Shown: positions 20,699-29,973, counted from the stretch's first letter. The stretch: DNA of 64,000 bases from Mycobacteroides immunogenum (GCF_001605725.1 NZ_CP011530.1:3410001-3474000); one strand, 5' to 3'. Numbers and translations are program-made. Notes: generated by a model from the sequence alone, not told the origin.

Positions 20699-21820
20699 CT
20701 AGCGTTCGGAAGCGGCCAGCTGGCCGCACGCGGCGGCGATCTCGCGGCCACGGGTATCACGCACCGTGCACGAGACGCCCTGCTCACGGACGCGTCGCAC
20801 GAATTCACGCTCGACCGGTTTGGGGCTGGCATCCCACTGGCTGCCCGGTGTCGGGTTCAGCGGGATCAGGTTCACGTGAACCAACTGCCCCAAGGCCTTT
20901 CGCAGCTTCTTGCCAAGCATGTCCGCACGCCACGGCTGATCGTTCACATCACGTATGAGCGCGTATTCGATGGACACCCGCCGCCCCGTGACATCGGCGT
21001 AGTAACGCGCGGCGTCAAGCACCTCACTGATCGCCCAGCGGGTGTTGACCGGCACCAAGGTGTCGCGCAGCTCATCATCCGGGCAGTGCAGCGATACCGC
21101 CAGCGTGACGCCCAGCCCCTCGTCGGCAAGTCGCCGGATGGCCGGGGCAAGCCCCACCGTGGAGACGGTCACGCCGCGCTGCGATATGCCGAACCCCTCG
21201 GGCGGCGGCGCGGTGATCTTGCGCAGCACCGTCAGCACCCGGTTGTAGTTGGCCAGGGGCTCACCCATACCCATGAAGACGATGTTCGACAGCCGGCCCG
21301 GCCCGCCCGGCAGTTCACCGTCGCGCAACGACGCCGCGGCGTCACGCACCTGTTCGAGAATTTCGGCGGCCGAGAGATTGCGCGTCAGCCCGCCCTGGCC
21401 GGTGGCGCAGAACGGGCACGCCATGCCGCAGCCGGCCTGGGAGGAAATGCATAGCGTGTTGCGGTCGGGATAGCGCATGAGCACCGATTCCACGGTGCTG
21501 CCGTCATGTAAGCGCCACAAGGTTTTTCGGGTATCCCCGGAGTCGCACGCCACCTGGCGCAATGGGTGGAGCAGCTGCGGAAAGAGCGCCTCGCCCACAC
21601 CCTCCCTGGCGCCCGCGGGCAGGTCCGTCATCGCGGCCGGATCACTCACCAGCCGTCCGTAGTACTGGTTGGCGATCTGCTTGGCGCGAAACGCCGGGAG
21701 CCCCAAGGCCGTCACCACATCGCGGCTCTGCTCCAGGTCCATATCTGCCAAATGGCGCGGGGGCATGGCCCGGCGCGGCGCGTCGAAGACCAGCGGCAGG
21801 GACTTATCGTCGGCAGACAT
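20699..21820 (-). CDS. rlmN: dual-specificity 23S rRNA/tRNA adenine C2-methyltransferase RlmN
   Basis: Radical SAM enzyme methylating C2 of A2503 in 23S rRNA and A37 of some tRNAs. The 373 residues contain the radical-SAM cluster motif CGMACPFC, the GMGEPLANY segment, and [17 protein letters not shown]; catalytic Cys residues are provided by the motif region and the C-terminal SCTVRDTRG. Length is typical. ATG start at 21820. Confidence 0.96.
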   Translation of the reverse strand: MSADDKSLPLVFDAPRRAMPPRHLADMDLEQSRDVVTALGLPAFRAKQIANQYYGRLVSDPAAMTDLPAGAREGVGEALFPQLLHPLRQVACDSGDTRKTLWRLHDGSTVESVLMRYPDRNTLCISSQAGCGMACPFCATGQGGLTRNLSAAEILEQVRDAAASLRDGELPGGPGRLSNIVFMGMGEPLANYNRVLTVLRKITAPPPEGFGISQRGVTVSTVGLAPAIRRLADEGLGVTLAVSLHCPDDELRDTLVPVNTRWAISEVLDAARYYADVTGRRVSIEYALIRDVNDQPWRADMLGKKLRKALGQLVHVNLIPLNPTPGSQWDASPKPVEREFVRRVREQGVSCTVRDTRGREIAAACGQLAASER

Positions 21821-21846
21821 AACCCACCCAGTATCCCAGGCTTTGC

Positions 21847-22443
21847 CTAGTTCCCCGAACCCGAACGTGCCCGCACATGCATCCGCTCCCCCTGCGGGCC
21901 GAAAATGTGCAACACCTCGACGGGTTTGTCGGTCGGATTGCCGAACCAGTGCGGGATGTGAGTATCGAACTCGGCGGCCTCGCCAGCAGGCAGGATGAGA
22001 TCGAGCTCACCGAGCAGGAGCCGCAGATTCCCGGTCAGCACATACATCCACTCGTACCCGTCATGGACCTTCAGGTTCGGTTCACCCTTCGGTGAATGGG
22101 GCGGGAGGATCTGCTTGAAGCACTGGACCCCACCGGGCCTGCGTGACAGCGGTAGGTAGATGGATCCATTCCGCTTGAACGGTTTGGGATGGACCCGCGG
22201 ATCTCCCGTTGCGGGGGCGTTCACCAGCTCGTCGAGCGGAACCTGATGCGCCTCGGCGAGCAACAGCAGGAGTTCCAGCGTGGGGCGGCGCTGGCCGGAT
22301 TCCAGGCGCGACAAGGTGCTCTCCGAAATGCCTGTGGTCTCGGACAACTGCGCCAGGGTGACCTGGCGATGCATACGCAGCGCCCGCAGGCGCGGCCCCA
22401 AGGCATCGAGCACCGCCTCCATGCGCTGGTTTTGATCGTTCAT
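21847..22443 (-). CDS. XRE-family regulator with C-terminal cupin sensor domain
   Basis: A 198-residue cytoplasmic regulator. The N-terminal helix-turn-helix is [36 protein letters not shown] (about residues 18-53) and the C-terminal cupin fold covers about 115-190 ([44 protein letters not shown]). Cupin-fused XRE proteins usually bind a small ligand and act on neighbouring genes. It is divergent from the flavoprotein/methyltransferase pair, and two TTGC dyads lie between them. ATG 22443 is used; ATG 22452 is an alternative. Confidence 0.9.
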   Translation of the reverse strand: MNDQNQRMEAVLDALGPRLRALRMHRQVTLAQLSETTGISESTLSRLESGQRRPTLELLLLLAEAHQVPLDELVNAPATGDPRVHPKPFKRNGSIYLPLSRRPGGVQCFKQILPPHSPKGEPNLKVHDGYEWMYVLTGNLRLLLGELDLILPAGEAAEFDTHIPHWFGNPTDKPVEVLHIFGPQGERMHVRARSGSGN

Positions 22444-22464
22444 GTGGTCCATCCTGACGCGCGG

Positions 22465-22500
22465 TTGCCACTTTGGCAAGAAACCTTGCGCCATTCGCAA
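22465..22500. promoter_or_regulatory. paired TTGC-N7-GCAA dyads, probable XRE-cupin operator
   Basis: Two 15-base dyads lie between the divergent starts: TTGCCA-ctt-TGGCAA (22465-22479) and TTGCG-ccatt-CGCAA (22486-22500). Both fit TTGC-N7-GCAA and their starts are 21 bases apart, about two helical turns, which would put two dimers on one DNA face. Confidence 0.65.
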
Positions 22501-22521
22501 ATACGCGTCAATAGTGGTGCC

Positions 22522-23460
22522 ATGAACAAACTCTGGGATGTAGCCATCATCGGTGGAGGTGCCGCGGGACTCGCGGCGGCCCTCACGCTCGCCCGGTCGC
22601 GGCGGTCGGTCGTCGTGATCGACGACCACCATCCCCGCAACGCACCGGCCGATCGGGTGCACAACTACCTCGGGCGTGAGTCGACACCTCCTACCGAGCT
22701 GTTCGGCATCGGCCGTGATGAGGCGGCGCATTACGGTGCGACCTTCCTTGACGGACGCGTCACATCGGTATCGCGCGCCAACAGCCAGTTCGATGTGTCC
22801 ATCGACGGTCAGCAGGCGGTGCGCGCTCGGCGGGTGCTGACGGCCACGGGCGCGGTGGACGAACTGCCCGATATCGACGGTCTGTCCGATCGCTGGGGCC
22901 GCGATGTACTGCACTGCGCGTACTGCCACGGCTGGGAGGTGCGCGACCGCGCCATCGCCGTGCTGGGCACCGGACCGCTAGCGGTTCACCATGCGCTCAT
23001 CTTCCGCCAACTCAGTGACAACGTCACCTTGTTGCGGCACAACGAGTTTCCGCTGTCACCTGAGGAGACTGCACAGCTGGGCCGCAGGAACATCAACGTG
23101 ATCGACGGGCCGGTAGCACGGCTGCGGGTCACCGAGGACGCACTCAGCGGGGTCGAGCTGGAGACCGGTGTCACGGTCGCGTGCGAAGCACTGGTGGTCG
23201 CGACCGTGGTGTCGGCACGCATCGACATGCTCGCGCCCGTGGGCCTGACGGCACAGGAGATGCGACTTGGTGACCATCTGTTGGGCACCTACCTGCCGGT
23301 CACCAGGGGCGCCACCGTCGTCCCCGGCGTCTACGCCGCCGGAAACGTCACCGATATCAAGGCACAGGTCATCACATCCGCGGCGGCCGGAACCGAGGTC
23401 GCTGCGGTCATCAACGCCGACCTTGCGGTCGCCGACGCCGAGGAGATGCAACATGCATGA
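22522..23460 (+). CDS. thioredoxin-reductase-like NAD(P)/FAD-dependent oxidoreductase
   Basis: A 312-residue two-domain flavoprotein. FAD-binding motif VAIIGGGAAGLAAALTLARS at residues 7-26, a CAYC redox pair at Cys132 and Cys135 inside LHCAYCHGW, the NAD(P) motif AVLGTGPLAVHHA, and the C-terminal FAD motif GVYAAGNVTD. It resembles stand-alone TrxR-like oxidoreductases rather than the canonical TrxB, whose motif is CATC and which has its own thioredoxin neighbour. ATG 22522 is preferred over an upstream frame extension. Its stop overlaps the following methyltransferase start by 8 bases. Confidence 0.9.
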   Translation: MNKLWDVAIIGGGAAGLAAALTLARSRRSVVVIDDHHPRNAPADRVHNYLGRESTPPTELFGIGRDEAAHYGATFLDGRVTSVSRANSQFDVSIDGQQAVRARRVLTATGAVDELPDIDGLSDRWGRDVLHCAYCHGWEVRDRAIAVLGTGPLAVHHALIFRQLSDNVTLLRHNEFPLSPEETAQLGRRNINVIDGPVARLRVTEDALSGVELETGVTVACEALVVATVVSARIDMLAPVGLTAQEMRLGDHLLGTYLPVTRGATVVPGVYAAGNVTDIKAQVITSAAAGTEVAAVINADLAVADAEEMQHA

Positions 23461-24106
23461 TCACCACAACCCGCCGTCCGATGAGAAATCGTGGGACGAG
23501 TTCTACCAATCGCGGGACACGCTGTGGAGCGGGAACGCCAATCCGCAACTGGTCACCGAGATCTCGACACTGCCTCCGCGCACCGCGCTGGATGCCGGAT
23601 GCGGCGAAGGCGGCGACGCGATCTGGCTCGCACAGAGGGGCTGGCAGGTCACGGGCATGGATTTCGCCCAGACCGCCCTGCGGCGGGCTGCCGACAACGC
23701 GGTGAAGGCCGACCCGGAACTCGCGAACCGGATCGCATGGACCCAAGCTGACCTGACCAGCTGGCGACCCAGCCAGCGATTCGACCTGGTGACATCGCAT
23801 TTCATGCACCTTCCGACCAATCTTCGCGAGCCCGTGTTCGCGGCACTGGCCGCCGCCGTGGCGCCCGGAGGAACGCTGCTCATCGTCGGACACCACCCGT
23901 CGGACATGCACGCGGCGATCGGACGTCCCGACCTGCCCGACTGGTACTTCACCGCCGAGGACATCGCCGACTCACTCGACCCGGGACAATGGAACGTCCT
24001 TGTCGCCGAATCACGCAGCCGGAAGTTCACACGTGACGACGAGGAGTTCGACATCGCCGATACCGTGCTGCGCGCTGAGCGCAAGCCCACACCGGAGAAA
24101 ACCTAG
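23453..24106 (+). CDS. class I SAM-dependent methyltransferase
   Basis: A 217-residue methyltransferase. SAM-binding motif I is ALDAGCGEGGDAIWLAQRGWQVTGMD (about 45-70), followed by an acidic motif II, FDLVTSHFMHLP, and PGGTLLIVGHHP. The early SWDEFYQSRDTLWSGNANPQL is typical of a Tehb/thiopurine-like subfamily acting on small, often chalcogen or thiol, substrates (inference). ATG 23453, preceded by GAGGAG, overlaps the flavoprotein stop, so the two are translated together. Convergent with the LysR gene, sharing one CTAG stop overlap. Confidence 0.88.
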   Translation: MHDHHNPPSDEKSWDEFYQSRDTLWSGNANPQLVTEISTLPPRTALDAGCGEGGDAIWLAQRGWQVTGMDFAQTALRRAADNAVKADPELANRIAWTQADLTSWRPSQRFDLVTSHFMHLPTNLREPVFAALAAAVAPGGTLLIVGHHPSDMHAAIGRPDLPDWYFTAEDIADSLDPGQWNVLVAESRSRKFTRDDEEFDIADTVLRAERKPTPEKT

Positions 24107-24969
24107 GCGATAGCCGCAGATTCCCCGGAAAGAGCCTCACGTGCAGCATCTTTCACAGCATTGAAGGCGACGGGATCAAGCCCGCGGCGACCGACGACCG
24201 ACAACGTCGCCAGGTTCGCCGCGGGCATGGCCTCGACGGGTGCGATGCCGTCGGGCAACCACCCGATGATGGGCAGCAGCGCCATCCCCAGGCCTGATCG
24301 CAGACCCGCGTACAACCCCGACAAATCGGGCGATTCACCGACAATCTGGTACTGAATTCCCAAGGTGTGCAAGGCGCTGAACATCGGCGCGCGCAGGGTG
24401 CACGGCTCGGTGAAGGTCATCACTTGCAGGGGCCCAATCGAATTCGCTCGGTAACCGCGTGCCGCCACCCATCGCAGACCAACGGTACCCACCGCGTTGG
24501 CGCGGTCCACGCCCGATCCGTCCAGGATGACCGCAAGGTCCATGGTTCCCCGGTCCACGGATTCGGCGAGATAGAGATTGCGGTCGAACCGCACGCGCAC
24601 CGACCAGTCCGGAAGATGGCTTCGCAATGCCGTGGTGATGCTCGGCAAAATCAAGTCAGCGCCGTGTTCGGTCACGCCCAAAACCAGGGTGCGCTCGCGA
24701 CCCGTCACCAGATCGTCGACTGCGGCATCATGTGCGGCCAGAATGCGGCGAGCATGCGTCAACAGCTGTGTGCCCTTGTCCGTGAACACAACACCACGCC
24801 CCGACCGCCGCACCACCGGCTCCCCGACCGTCGTCTCGAGCTTTCGCACATGCTGACTGACCGCGGACTGGGTCAGGTGCAGCACGGCGGCAGCACGATG
24901 GAATCCGCCACAATCGGCGACCGCGACGAGCGACCGCAACGGTGCGATGTCGAGTGACGAGCCGGCCAT
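24103..24969 (-). CDS. LysR-family transcriptional regulator
   Basis: A 288-residue LTTR: N-terminal winged HTH (LRSLVAVADCGGFHRAAAVLHLTQSAVSQHVRKLE) and a C-terminal periplasmic-binding-like effector domain (about 90-285). ATG 24969 is used because it directly precedes the HTH; the upstream ATG 25005 would add 12 residues. It is divergent from an EamA exporter gene, its probable target. The intergenic region has a CTGATCAG palindrome (25081-25088) but no single convincing T-N11-A site. Confidence 0.88.
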   Translation of the reverse strand: MAGSSLDIAPLRSLVAVADCGGFHRAAAVLHLTQSAVSQHVRKLETTVGEPVVRRSGRGVVFTDKGTQLLTHARRILAAHDAAVDDLVTGRERTLVLGVTEHGADLILPSITTALRSHLPDWSVRVRFDRNLYLAESVDRGTMDLAVILDGSGVDRANAVGTVGLRWVAARGYRANSIGPLQVMTFTEPCTLRAPMFSALHTLGIQYQIVGESPDLSGLYAGLRSGLGMALLPIIGWLPDGIAPVEAMPAANLATLSVVGRRGLDPVAFNAVKDAAREALSGESAAIA

Positions 24970-25126
24970 GACCGCCACCGTAGTCCGATCACAAAATTTG
25001 ATCAATATTTCATTCTCCGGGCGCCAAATGTCGAAGTGAACACCTACGACGTATTGACTGATAAGACTGAGCGATCAATTCTGATCAGTAATTATCGTTG
25101 GACATCGCCCTGGCGAACCGGCCACG

Positions 25127-26083
25127 ATGGCAACCATGCAGAAGAAAGCAGTGCCCATGACCCGATCTTCGGCGGCGGCACTCACGTTTCTGTACGCGCT
25201 CGGTTACCCGATCGGTGCGCTCGCCGTGTCAGCCATGACGCCGATGCTGGTGCTGGTCGCCCGCTTCGCATTGGCCGGAGTCATCCTGACCATCTGGGCG
25301 CTCATCGCCAAGGTGACCTGGCCGACAGGCCGCACACTCGGCCATGTCATCGTCGCCGGAACGCTCATGCAGGCCGTACAGTTCTGCGCTCTGTACGAAG
25401 CCCTGGAGCACGGCGCGCCCGCCGTCTTGGGCGCGGTCGTCATCTCGATGAATCCCGTTGTGACCGCGGTGTTGGCCGCCGTATTCCTGGGCGAGCGCCT
25501 CAACGGGTGGCGGCTCGTCGCACTGGCACTCGGCGTCGTGGCAGTGCTGGCCGCGTGTGCCAATCGGCTGCTGGCCACGGGCGGCGTCGACACCGTGCTG
25601 GTGCTGCTCGTCGTCGCGTTGCTGGGTTTGGCCGGCGGCGGGGTATACCAACAGCGCTTCTGCGCCGATGTCGATTTTCGTGCCAACAGCGCCATCCAGA
25701 ACCTATCCGGACTGCTCCCGGCGGGCGCGCTGGCGATCCTGACCCCCGGCGTCGTTCACGACCCCTGGAAAGCGGCCGGCGCGGTGGCCGCGGTGGTGCT
25801 GCTCAATGCCACCTTATGCACCTCGTTGTATGTGCGGTCGGTAAGCAAGTTCGGCGCGGCCGCCGTAGCGATGCTGTTCTGCGTCATCCCGGCGGTCGCC
25901 GGGCTGTTGTCCTGGATCTTGTTAGGTCAGGGCCTCGACGTCGGCATGGGAATCGGTCTGGCCATCGGCGCTCTGGCCTGCTGGCTCAACGCCCGGGCGA
26001 GTCGGCCCGCACCGGCCGAACAGACGCCCGCAATCGCGGCGGCCACCGCCGCGCCTACCCGAGCGTCTGCCGCGGCCAGCTAG
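25127..26083 (+). CDS. EamA/DMT-superfamily transporter
   Basis: A 318-residue membrane protein with ten predicted helices in two EamA repeats (residues about 20-145 and 165-300), for example SAAALTFLYALGYPIGALAVS and ALVVLLVVALLGLAGGGVYQQ. Such proteins export metabolites, amino acids or drugs by an exchanger mechanism; substrate not predictable. An alanine/proline-rich C-terminal tail follows the last helix. The ATG at 25127 has a weak ribosome-binding site; ATG 25157 is an alternative. Likely controlled by the divergent LysR gene. Confidence 0.88.
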   Translation: MATMQKKAVPMTRSSAAALTFLYALGYPIGALAVSAMTPMLVLVARFALAGVILTIWALIAKVTWPTGRTLGHVIVAGTLMQAVQFCALYEALEHGAPAVLGAVVISMNPVVTAVLAAVFLGERLNGWRLVALALGVVAVLAACANRLLATGGVDTVLVLLVVALLGLAGGGVYQQRFCADVDFRANSAIQNLSGLLPAGALAILTPGVVHDPWKAAGAVAAVVLLNATLCTSLYVRSVSKFGAAAVAMLFCVIPAVAGLLSWILLGQGLDVGMGIGLAIGALACWLNARASRPAPAEQTPAIAAATAAPTRASAAAS

Positions 26084-26092
26084 CCTGGCTGC

Positions 26093-26803
26093 ATGCGTGC
26101 CCTGTTACTTGGCGGTCTGACCCTGCTGGGAGCACTACTCCTGGTCACCGGATGCTCGAAAGGGGCATCGGTTTCCCCGACGACCCCGCCAACGAGTCAA
26201 CCACCGTCGGGCAGCAGCTCCACCAGCAAGGCCCCCACCACGACGACCACCAGCAAGACTCCGGTCGAGCTGCCCGAGCCCGTCGCCGGCACGCCATATG
26301 ACGCTGTGGCCCAGTGGATTTCCAAGGGTGCCCCGGTGGATGTCACCAACTTCCACACAGCCATCAGCCAGGATGGCCAGAAGACCGATCTGGGCAGCAA
26401 TGTGGCGTTCAAGACCCCGTCGGGCAAGACACGTTGCATGACCGACAACATCCAGCCCGGCACGCTGTCCTGCCTGGTCAATTTGACCAACCCCCCGAAA
26501 AGGCCCGCCGACACCGAGGGCAACTGGGTGGGCGGCTGGACCGATTTCAAGGGCGGACAGGTCACCGTGGGCGGATTGCACGGAGACCCAGGCCCCTTTC
26601 AAAGCGGTGACGGAAACCCGCTCGACTACGGCGGCCGACTGTCGTTCGGCGATTTCAGTTGCCGCAGCGAGACTTCCGGACTGTTCTGTGCAGACACCAA
26701 GAGCAAGTCCGCCATCCGGATCAGCGACGCCGGAATCGAGCCCTTCGGCTGCCTGAAGGAGACCACCCCTGCCGACGGCGCCGGTCGCGAATTCAGCTGC
26801 TAG
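26093..26803 (+). CDS. secreted lipoprotein with multiple cysteines, unknown
   Basis: A 236-residue lipoprotein with lipobox LLVTGC (Cys about 21) and a Thr/Ser/Pro-rich linker (about 25-60). The globular part has six cysteines (KTRCMTD, LSCLVN, FSCRSE, LFCADT, FGCLKE, FSC at the terminus), suggesting three disulphides in the periplasm. I do not recognise the family. It follows the EamA gene by 9 bases on the same strand and is convergent with the ASCH-type gene, sharing CTAG at the stops. Confidence 0.78.
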   Translation: MRALLLGGLTLLGALLLVTGCSKGASVSPTTPPTSQPPSGSSSTSKAPTTTTTSKTPVELPEPVAGTPYDAVAQWISKGAPVDVTNFHTAISQDGQKTDLGSNVAFKTPSGKTRCMTDNIQPGTLSCLVNLTNPPKRPADTEGNWVGGWTDFKGGQVTVGGLHGDPGPFQSGDGNPLDYGGRLSFGDFSCRSETSGLFCADTKSKSAIRISDAGIEPFGCLKETTPADGAGREFSC

Positions 26804-27414
26804 CGCGGCGACCGAGCCAGATACTCCGCACCGCGCGGCGACAGCCGGTAGCCCACCGGCAAGCTCAGCGTGAGCCCCATATTCTTGAGCTTGCGCACGT
26901 GGACCTTGAAGGTCGCCAGATCGGGCCACCGCGAGCACGATTCGAGATCCTTCGCTCTGACCTCGGGCCTCCGCGCAATCTCACTGAGCACCGCCCGGGT
27001 CCACGCGCCGCCCGTCGCACTGCGATCCATCCGGTCCAATCGCGCATCTATCTCGGAGATGTCTTGTGCCGAAAGCGCCACCGAGGAAGCGAGCTCGGCG
27101 CGTGGGTCAGCCATATCAATCTTGCGAAACGCCAAGCGATACAGATGATCATCCGGCTGCGCCCCGACATCGCTTCGTGCCGCCGCCGCCGAGGGATACC
27201 CGGCCAAGAAGGCGTCAGCGTCATCGATATCGCGCGCGACAATCTGGTCTACGGCGTCGACTTCGATGAAGTCGAACTCGGTCAGGGAGCGAATACGGTC
27301 CGAGCCGACGCGATAACGCCCGCCCACCTTCACCTGTGGGCGTTTCCAGCGCCGGTAGGCCACCGAAATGGTGCCATCGTGGATTCCGGCCCGTAGCCTC
27401 GGCTCGAACAGCAC
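26800..27414 (-). CDS. ASCH-like domain protein with C-terminal winged-helix-like segment
   Basis: A 204-residue protein. The first half (DLVLFEPRLRAGIHDGTISVAYRRW...YRVGSDRIRSLTEFDFIEVDAVDQIVARDIDDADAFLAGY) reads like an ASCH/PUA-like RNA-binding fold, and the second half (AVLSEIARRPEVRAKDLESCSRWPDLATFKVHVRKLKNMGLTLSLPVGYRLSPRG) like a small winged helix. Both assignments are by eye. GTG 27414 overlaps the upstream dienelactone-hydrolase stop by one base (TAGTG), so the genes are probably coupled. Function unknown; RNA modification or regulation is possible. Confidence 0.65.
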   Translation of the reverse strand: MLFEPRLRAGIHDGTISVAYRRWKRPQVKVGGRYRVGSDRIRSLTEFDFIEVDAVDQIVARDIDDADAFLAGYPSAAAARSDVGAQPDDHLYRLAFRKIDMADPRAELASSVALSAQDISEIDARLDRMDRSATGGAWTRAVLSEIARRPEVRAKDLESCSRWPDLATFKVHVRKLKNMGLTLSLPVGYRLSPRGAEYLARSPR

Positions 27415-28151
27415 TAGATCCCCAGATGTGCACCGTAAAGCTCTTCGAGGGCCCGCCAATGTCGTTGTGCGGCAGCCTCGTCGTAGGTGGGGTTGTCCAT
27501 GACGGCGAACCCGTGCTTGCCGGGATATGTCTCGATGGTGTGCCGCACTCCGGCATCCGTCAACACCTGTTCCAGCAACTGTTCCTGCTCGGGCGGGAAG
27601 GACGCGTCGTCCTCGGCGGCTGCCACCAGCACCACGCCCGAGATGCGGTCGGCAAGCCGATGCGGGCTGTTGGGGTCGTCGGACTTGGCAAGGTTGCCAC
27701 CGTGAAATGATGCCACCGCACCCACCCGGTTCGCATGAGTTGCCGCGACCCGCAAGGAGATTCGACCACCCATGCAGTAACCGGTCAATCCCACTGTCTG
27801 ACCGGTCACCTCGGGCTGGTGGGCAAGAAAGTCCAGGAAAGCTGATGCGTCGGCATCAACCCGGTTCGGCGTAAGTGTCGCCATCGTCGCGAACAACCGG
27901 CCACGTTCCTCTGGATCACCAAACGCTGTCGCCAAATCGAATGGCTTCCAATCCCCTTCGCGGTAGTACACATCAGGCACCAATGTCACGTACCCCAGCG
28001 CCGCCAGCCGGTCACCCATCTGCCACATGACCTCCCGAGCACCGCCTGCGTCGGGATAAAGGATCACTGCCGGGCCGGGCCTATCCGGTACGTGCAGGGT
28101 GGCCGGGCACTGGCCGTCCGGCGTGGGGATCTGAACATTACGACGAGGCAT
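27414..28151 (-). CDS. dienelactone hydrolase family protein
   Basis: A 245-residue alpha/beta hydrolase with the Cys nucleophile elbow GYCMGG (about 114-119) that marks dienelactone hydrolases, Asp in AAAEDDASF and His in YPGKHGFAVMDNPTYDEAAAQRHW. The reaction is hydrolysis of a lactone or ester; natural substrate unknown since no chlorocatechol genes are near. ATG 28151 is chosen because AGGAGGG lies 6 bases upstream. Followed by the ASCH-like gene with one-base overlap. Confidence 0.88.
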   Translation of the reverse strand: MPRRNVQIPTPDGQCPATLHVPDRPGPAVILYPDAGGAREVMWQMGDRLAALGYVTLVPDVYYREGDWKPFDLATAFGDPEERGRLFATMATLTPNRVDADASAFLDFLAHQPEVTGQTVGLTGYCMGGRISLRVAATHANRVGAVASFHGGNLAKSDDPNSPHRLADRISGVVLVAAAEDDASFPPEQEQLLEQVLTDAGVRHTIETYPGKHGFAVMDNPTYDEAAAQRHWRALEELYGAHLGI

Positions 28152-28239
28152 GGCCCTCCTGCTTTCGCTAACCGGCTCCTCCATATAACCACTGCTATCT
28201 TGAGGTCACTTGGCCGTCGATATACAGGGGGGTTACCTG

Positions 28240-29055
28240 GTGTTCTTTTCCGCGAAGCTGTCTACCTCGTGGCAAATCTTCAAGGCTTCGGCGCGGGTTC
28301 TGCGGTCCCGCAAGGAACTCGCGGCCTTTCCCATCCTGTCCGGCCTCACCATCTTCCTGACGGGATTCGCGATGGTGCTCGTCGCGGCCCTGCTGCTGCC
28401 TACGGGCAGCGACACGCTGCCGCCAACCTTCTACCCGCTCATCGTGGTGGCATATTTCGTCCTGGCCTACATGGCAATCTTCTGGCAAGCAGCCCTGATC
28501 TCACAGGCAAATGTGGCACTGGAGGGCGGCGATCCAAGCGTCGCGGGCGGTATCGGGGCAGCGGCACAACGCGGCGCGCGACTCATTCCGTGGACCCTCA
28601 TCAGCGGGGTCGTTTCCTGGGTGCTCAGCGAGATCGAAGACCGGGTGCCCTTCATCGGGCGACTACTCGACGTGGCGTGGCGGGTCATCTCGTTTCAAGT
28701 GCTGCCCACCATCGTGCTGGAAGACCTGGGCACGATCGAGACGATCAAAAAGACCAAGGACACTCTCAAGCGGTCGTGGGGCGACAACGTCATCGGGGTG
28801 GTCGGTTTGGGCCTCTTCTCGGCTCTGCTGGTACTACCCGGAGCGGCGCTGGTGTATTTGGGGGCAAGCCTGTGGACCACCGTGGTGACACCGGTGCTGC
28901 TGGCGCTCGGGGCACTGTTGATCGTGACCGCCGTCGTCATCGGCTCCGCGCTCACCGGGATCTTCCAGACGGCGCTGTACCGATTCACCGTTGACGGCCA
29001 GGTGCCGGGTCCGTTCGCCGGAATCGACTTGAATCAGGCACTGAGAACGCGCTAG
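28240..29055 (+). CDS. DUF6159 integral membrane protein, copy 1
   Basis: A 271-residue multi-helix membrane protein beginning VFFSAKLSTSWQIFKASARVLRSRKELAAFPILSG. Five or six hydrophobic segments are visible, including LTIFLTGFAMVLVAALLL and YFVLAYMAIFWQAALIS. Function unknown. GTG 28240 is preferred to the TTG at 28210 because AGGGGGG lies 6 bases upstream. A clear paralogue follows at 29156. Confidence 0.8.
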   Translation: MFFSAKLSTSWQIFKASARVLRSRKELAAFPILSGLTIFLTGFAMVLVAALLLPTGSDTLPPTFYPLIVVAYFVLAYMAIFWQAALISQANVALEGGDPSVAGGIGAAAQRGARLIPWTLISGVVSWVLSEIEDRVPFIGRLLDVAWRVISFQVLPTIVLEDLGTIETIKKTKDTLKRSWGDNVIGVVGLGLFSALLVLPGAALVYLGASLWTTVVTPVLLALGALLIVTAVVIGSALTGIFQTALYRFTVDGQVPGPFAGIDLNQALRTR

Positions 29056-29113
29056 AGCAGCCCATCCCTGGAGCCGCGCGGCCGTGCTACCAGAAGCTCA
29101 GTTGTCACACTGG

Positions 29114-29135
29114 TAACTTATGTAACAAGAGTAAC
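29114..29135. repeat. three TAAC tetranucleotides at 9-base spacing
   Basis: TAAC starts at 29114, 29123 and 29132, immediately upstream of the second DUF6159 gene (GTG 29156). The exact 9-base period in the promoter region is noted; no known regulator is assigned. Confidence 0.5.
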
Positions 29136-29155
29136 TAATTGCCAGGGGATTCGCT

Positions 29156-29962
29156 GTGGCTTCTTTCAACGCGCTATCGACCGCGCTATCGACATCGTGG
29201 GACATTTTCAAGACATCGACACGTCTTGTGCGCCGGCGTAAAACGCTGCTGCTCTTCCACATCGCGGGCGCGGCCACCTTGGCCGTGTTCATTGTCGTCC
29301 TGATAATTCTGGGCTTACTGCTGCCCCCGAATATCGACAAGACCTCACCGCAGTTCGTGCGAAGCGCGCTGGCATTCGACTATGTCGTCCTGCTGTACCT
29401 CGTGATGTTCTGGCAGACGGCCCTCATCTCGCAGGTGACCGCGATATTGAATGGTGAGCCACTGAGCTTCGCCCGCGGTTTCTCCGCCGCCTACCAGGAC
29501 CGCAAACGGCTGCTTCCCTGGGTTCTCATCGACGCCGCGATCACCTGGGGTTTCGGTGTCATCGATGAGAGGCTGTATGTCGGCAACCTGGTCCACGTAC
29601 TTTTCATCGGACGGTTCCTGGAACTGATGTGGCGTGCGCTCTCGTTTCAGGTGCTGCCGACAATCATCCTGCGGGAAGTCGGTGCCGTGGCGGCCACAAA
29701 AGCCTGCATCGGGACGCTGCGACGCATGCTGGCCAAGAACATCCTCGCCCAGCTCGGCCTACGAATCTTCATCCTCATACTGGTGCTGCCCGGCGTCGGC
29801 CTGCTCTTCGCCGCCGCGGCGGCGGGAAATGGCGTGCTGTCCGGGGTACTGGGGCTGTCCGGAGGGCTATGGATCGCGGCCGCGGTGCTCTACGGCGTGA
29901 CCATCACCGGGATTTACCAAACAGTGCTGTACCGAAGCGCGGAGGCGTCAAACCACGCCTAG
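29156..29962 (+). CDS. DUF6159 integral membrane protein, copy 2
   Basis: A 268-residue paralogue of the preceding gene: matching N-terminus (ALSTSWDIFKTSTRLVRRRKTLLLFHIAG), shared FWQTALISQV and the RALSFQVLPTIILREVG segment that parallels RVISFQVLPTIVLEDLG of copy 1, then C-terminal ITGIYQTVLYR parallel to LTGIFQTALYR. Several membrane helices. GTG start with AGGGGA upstream. A 100-base gap with its own AT-rich repeat suggests a separate promoter. Function unknown. Confidence 0.8.
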   Translation: MASFNALSTALSTSWDIFKTSTRLVRRRKTLLLFHIAGAATLAVFIVVLIILGLLLPPNIDKTSPQFVRSALAFDYVVLLYLVMFWQTALISQVTAILNGEPLSFARGFSAAYQDRKRLLPWVLIDAAITWGFGVIDERLYVGNLVHVLFIGRFLELMWRALSFQVLPTIILREVGAVAATKACIGTLRRMLAKNILAQLGLRIFILILVLPGVGLLFAAAAAGNGVLSGVLGLSGGLWIAAAVLYGVTITGIYQTVLYRSAEASNHA

Positions 29963-29973
29963 TGACGCGCTCT

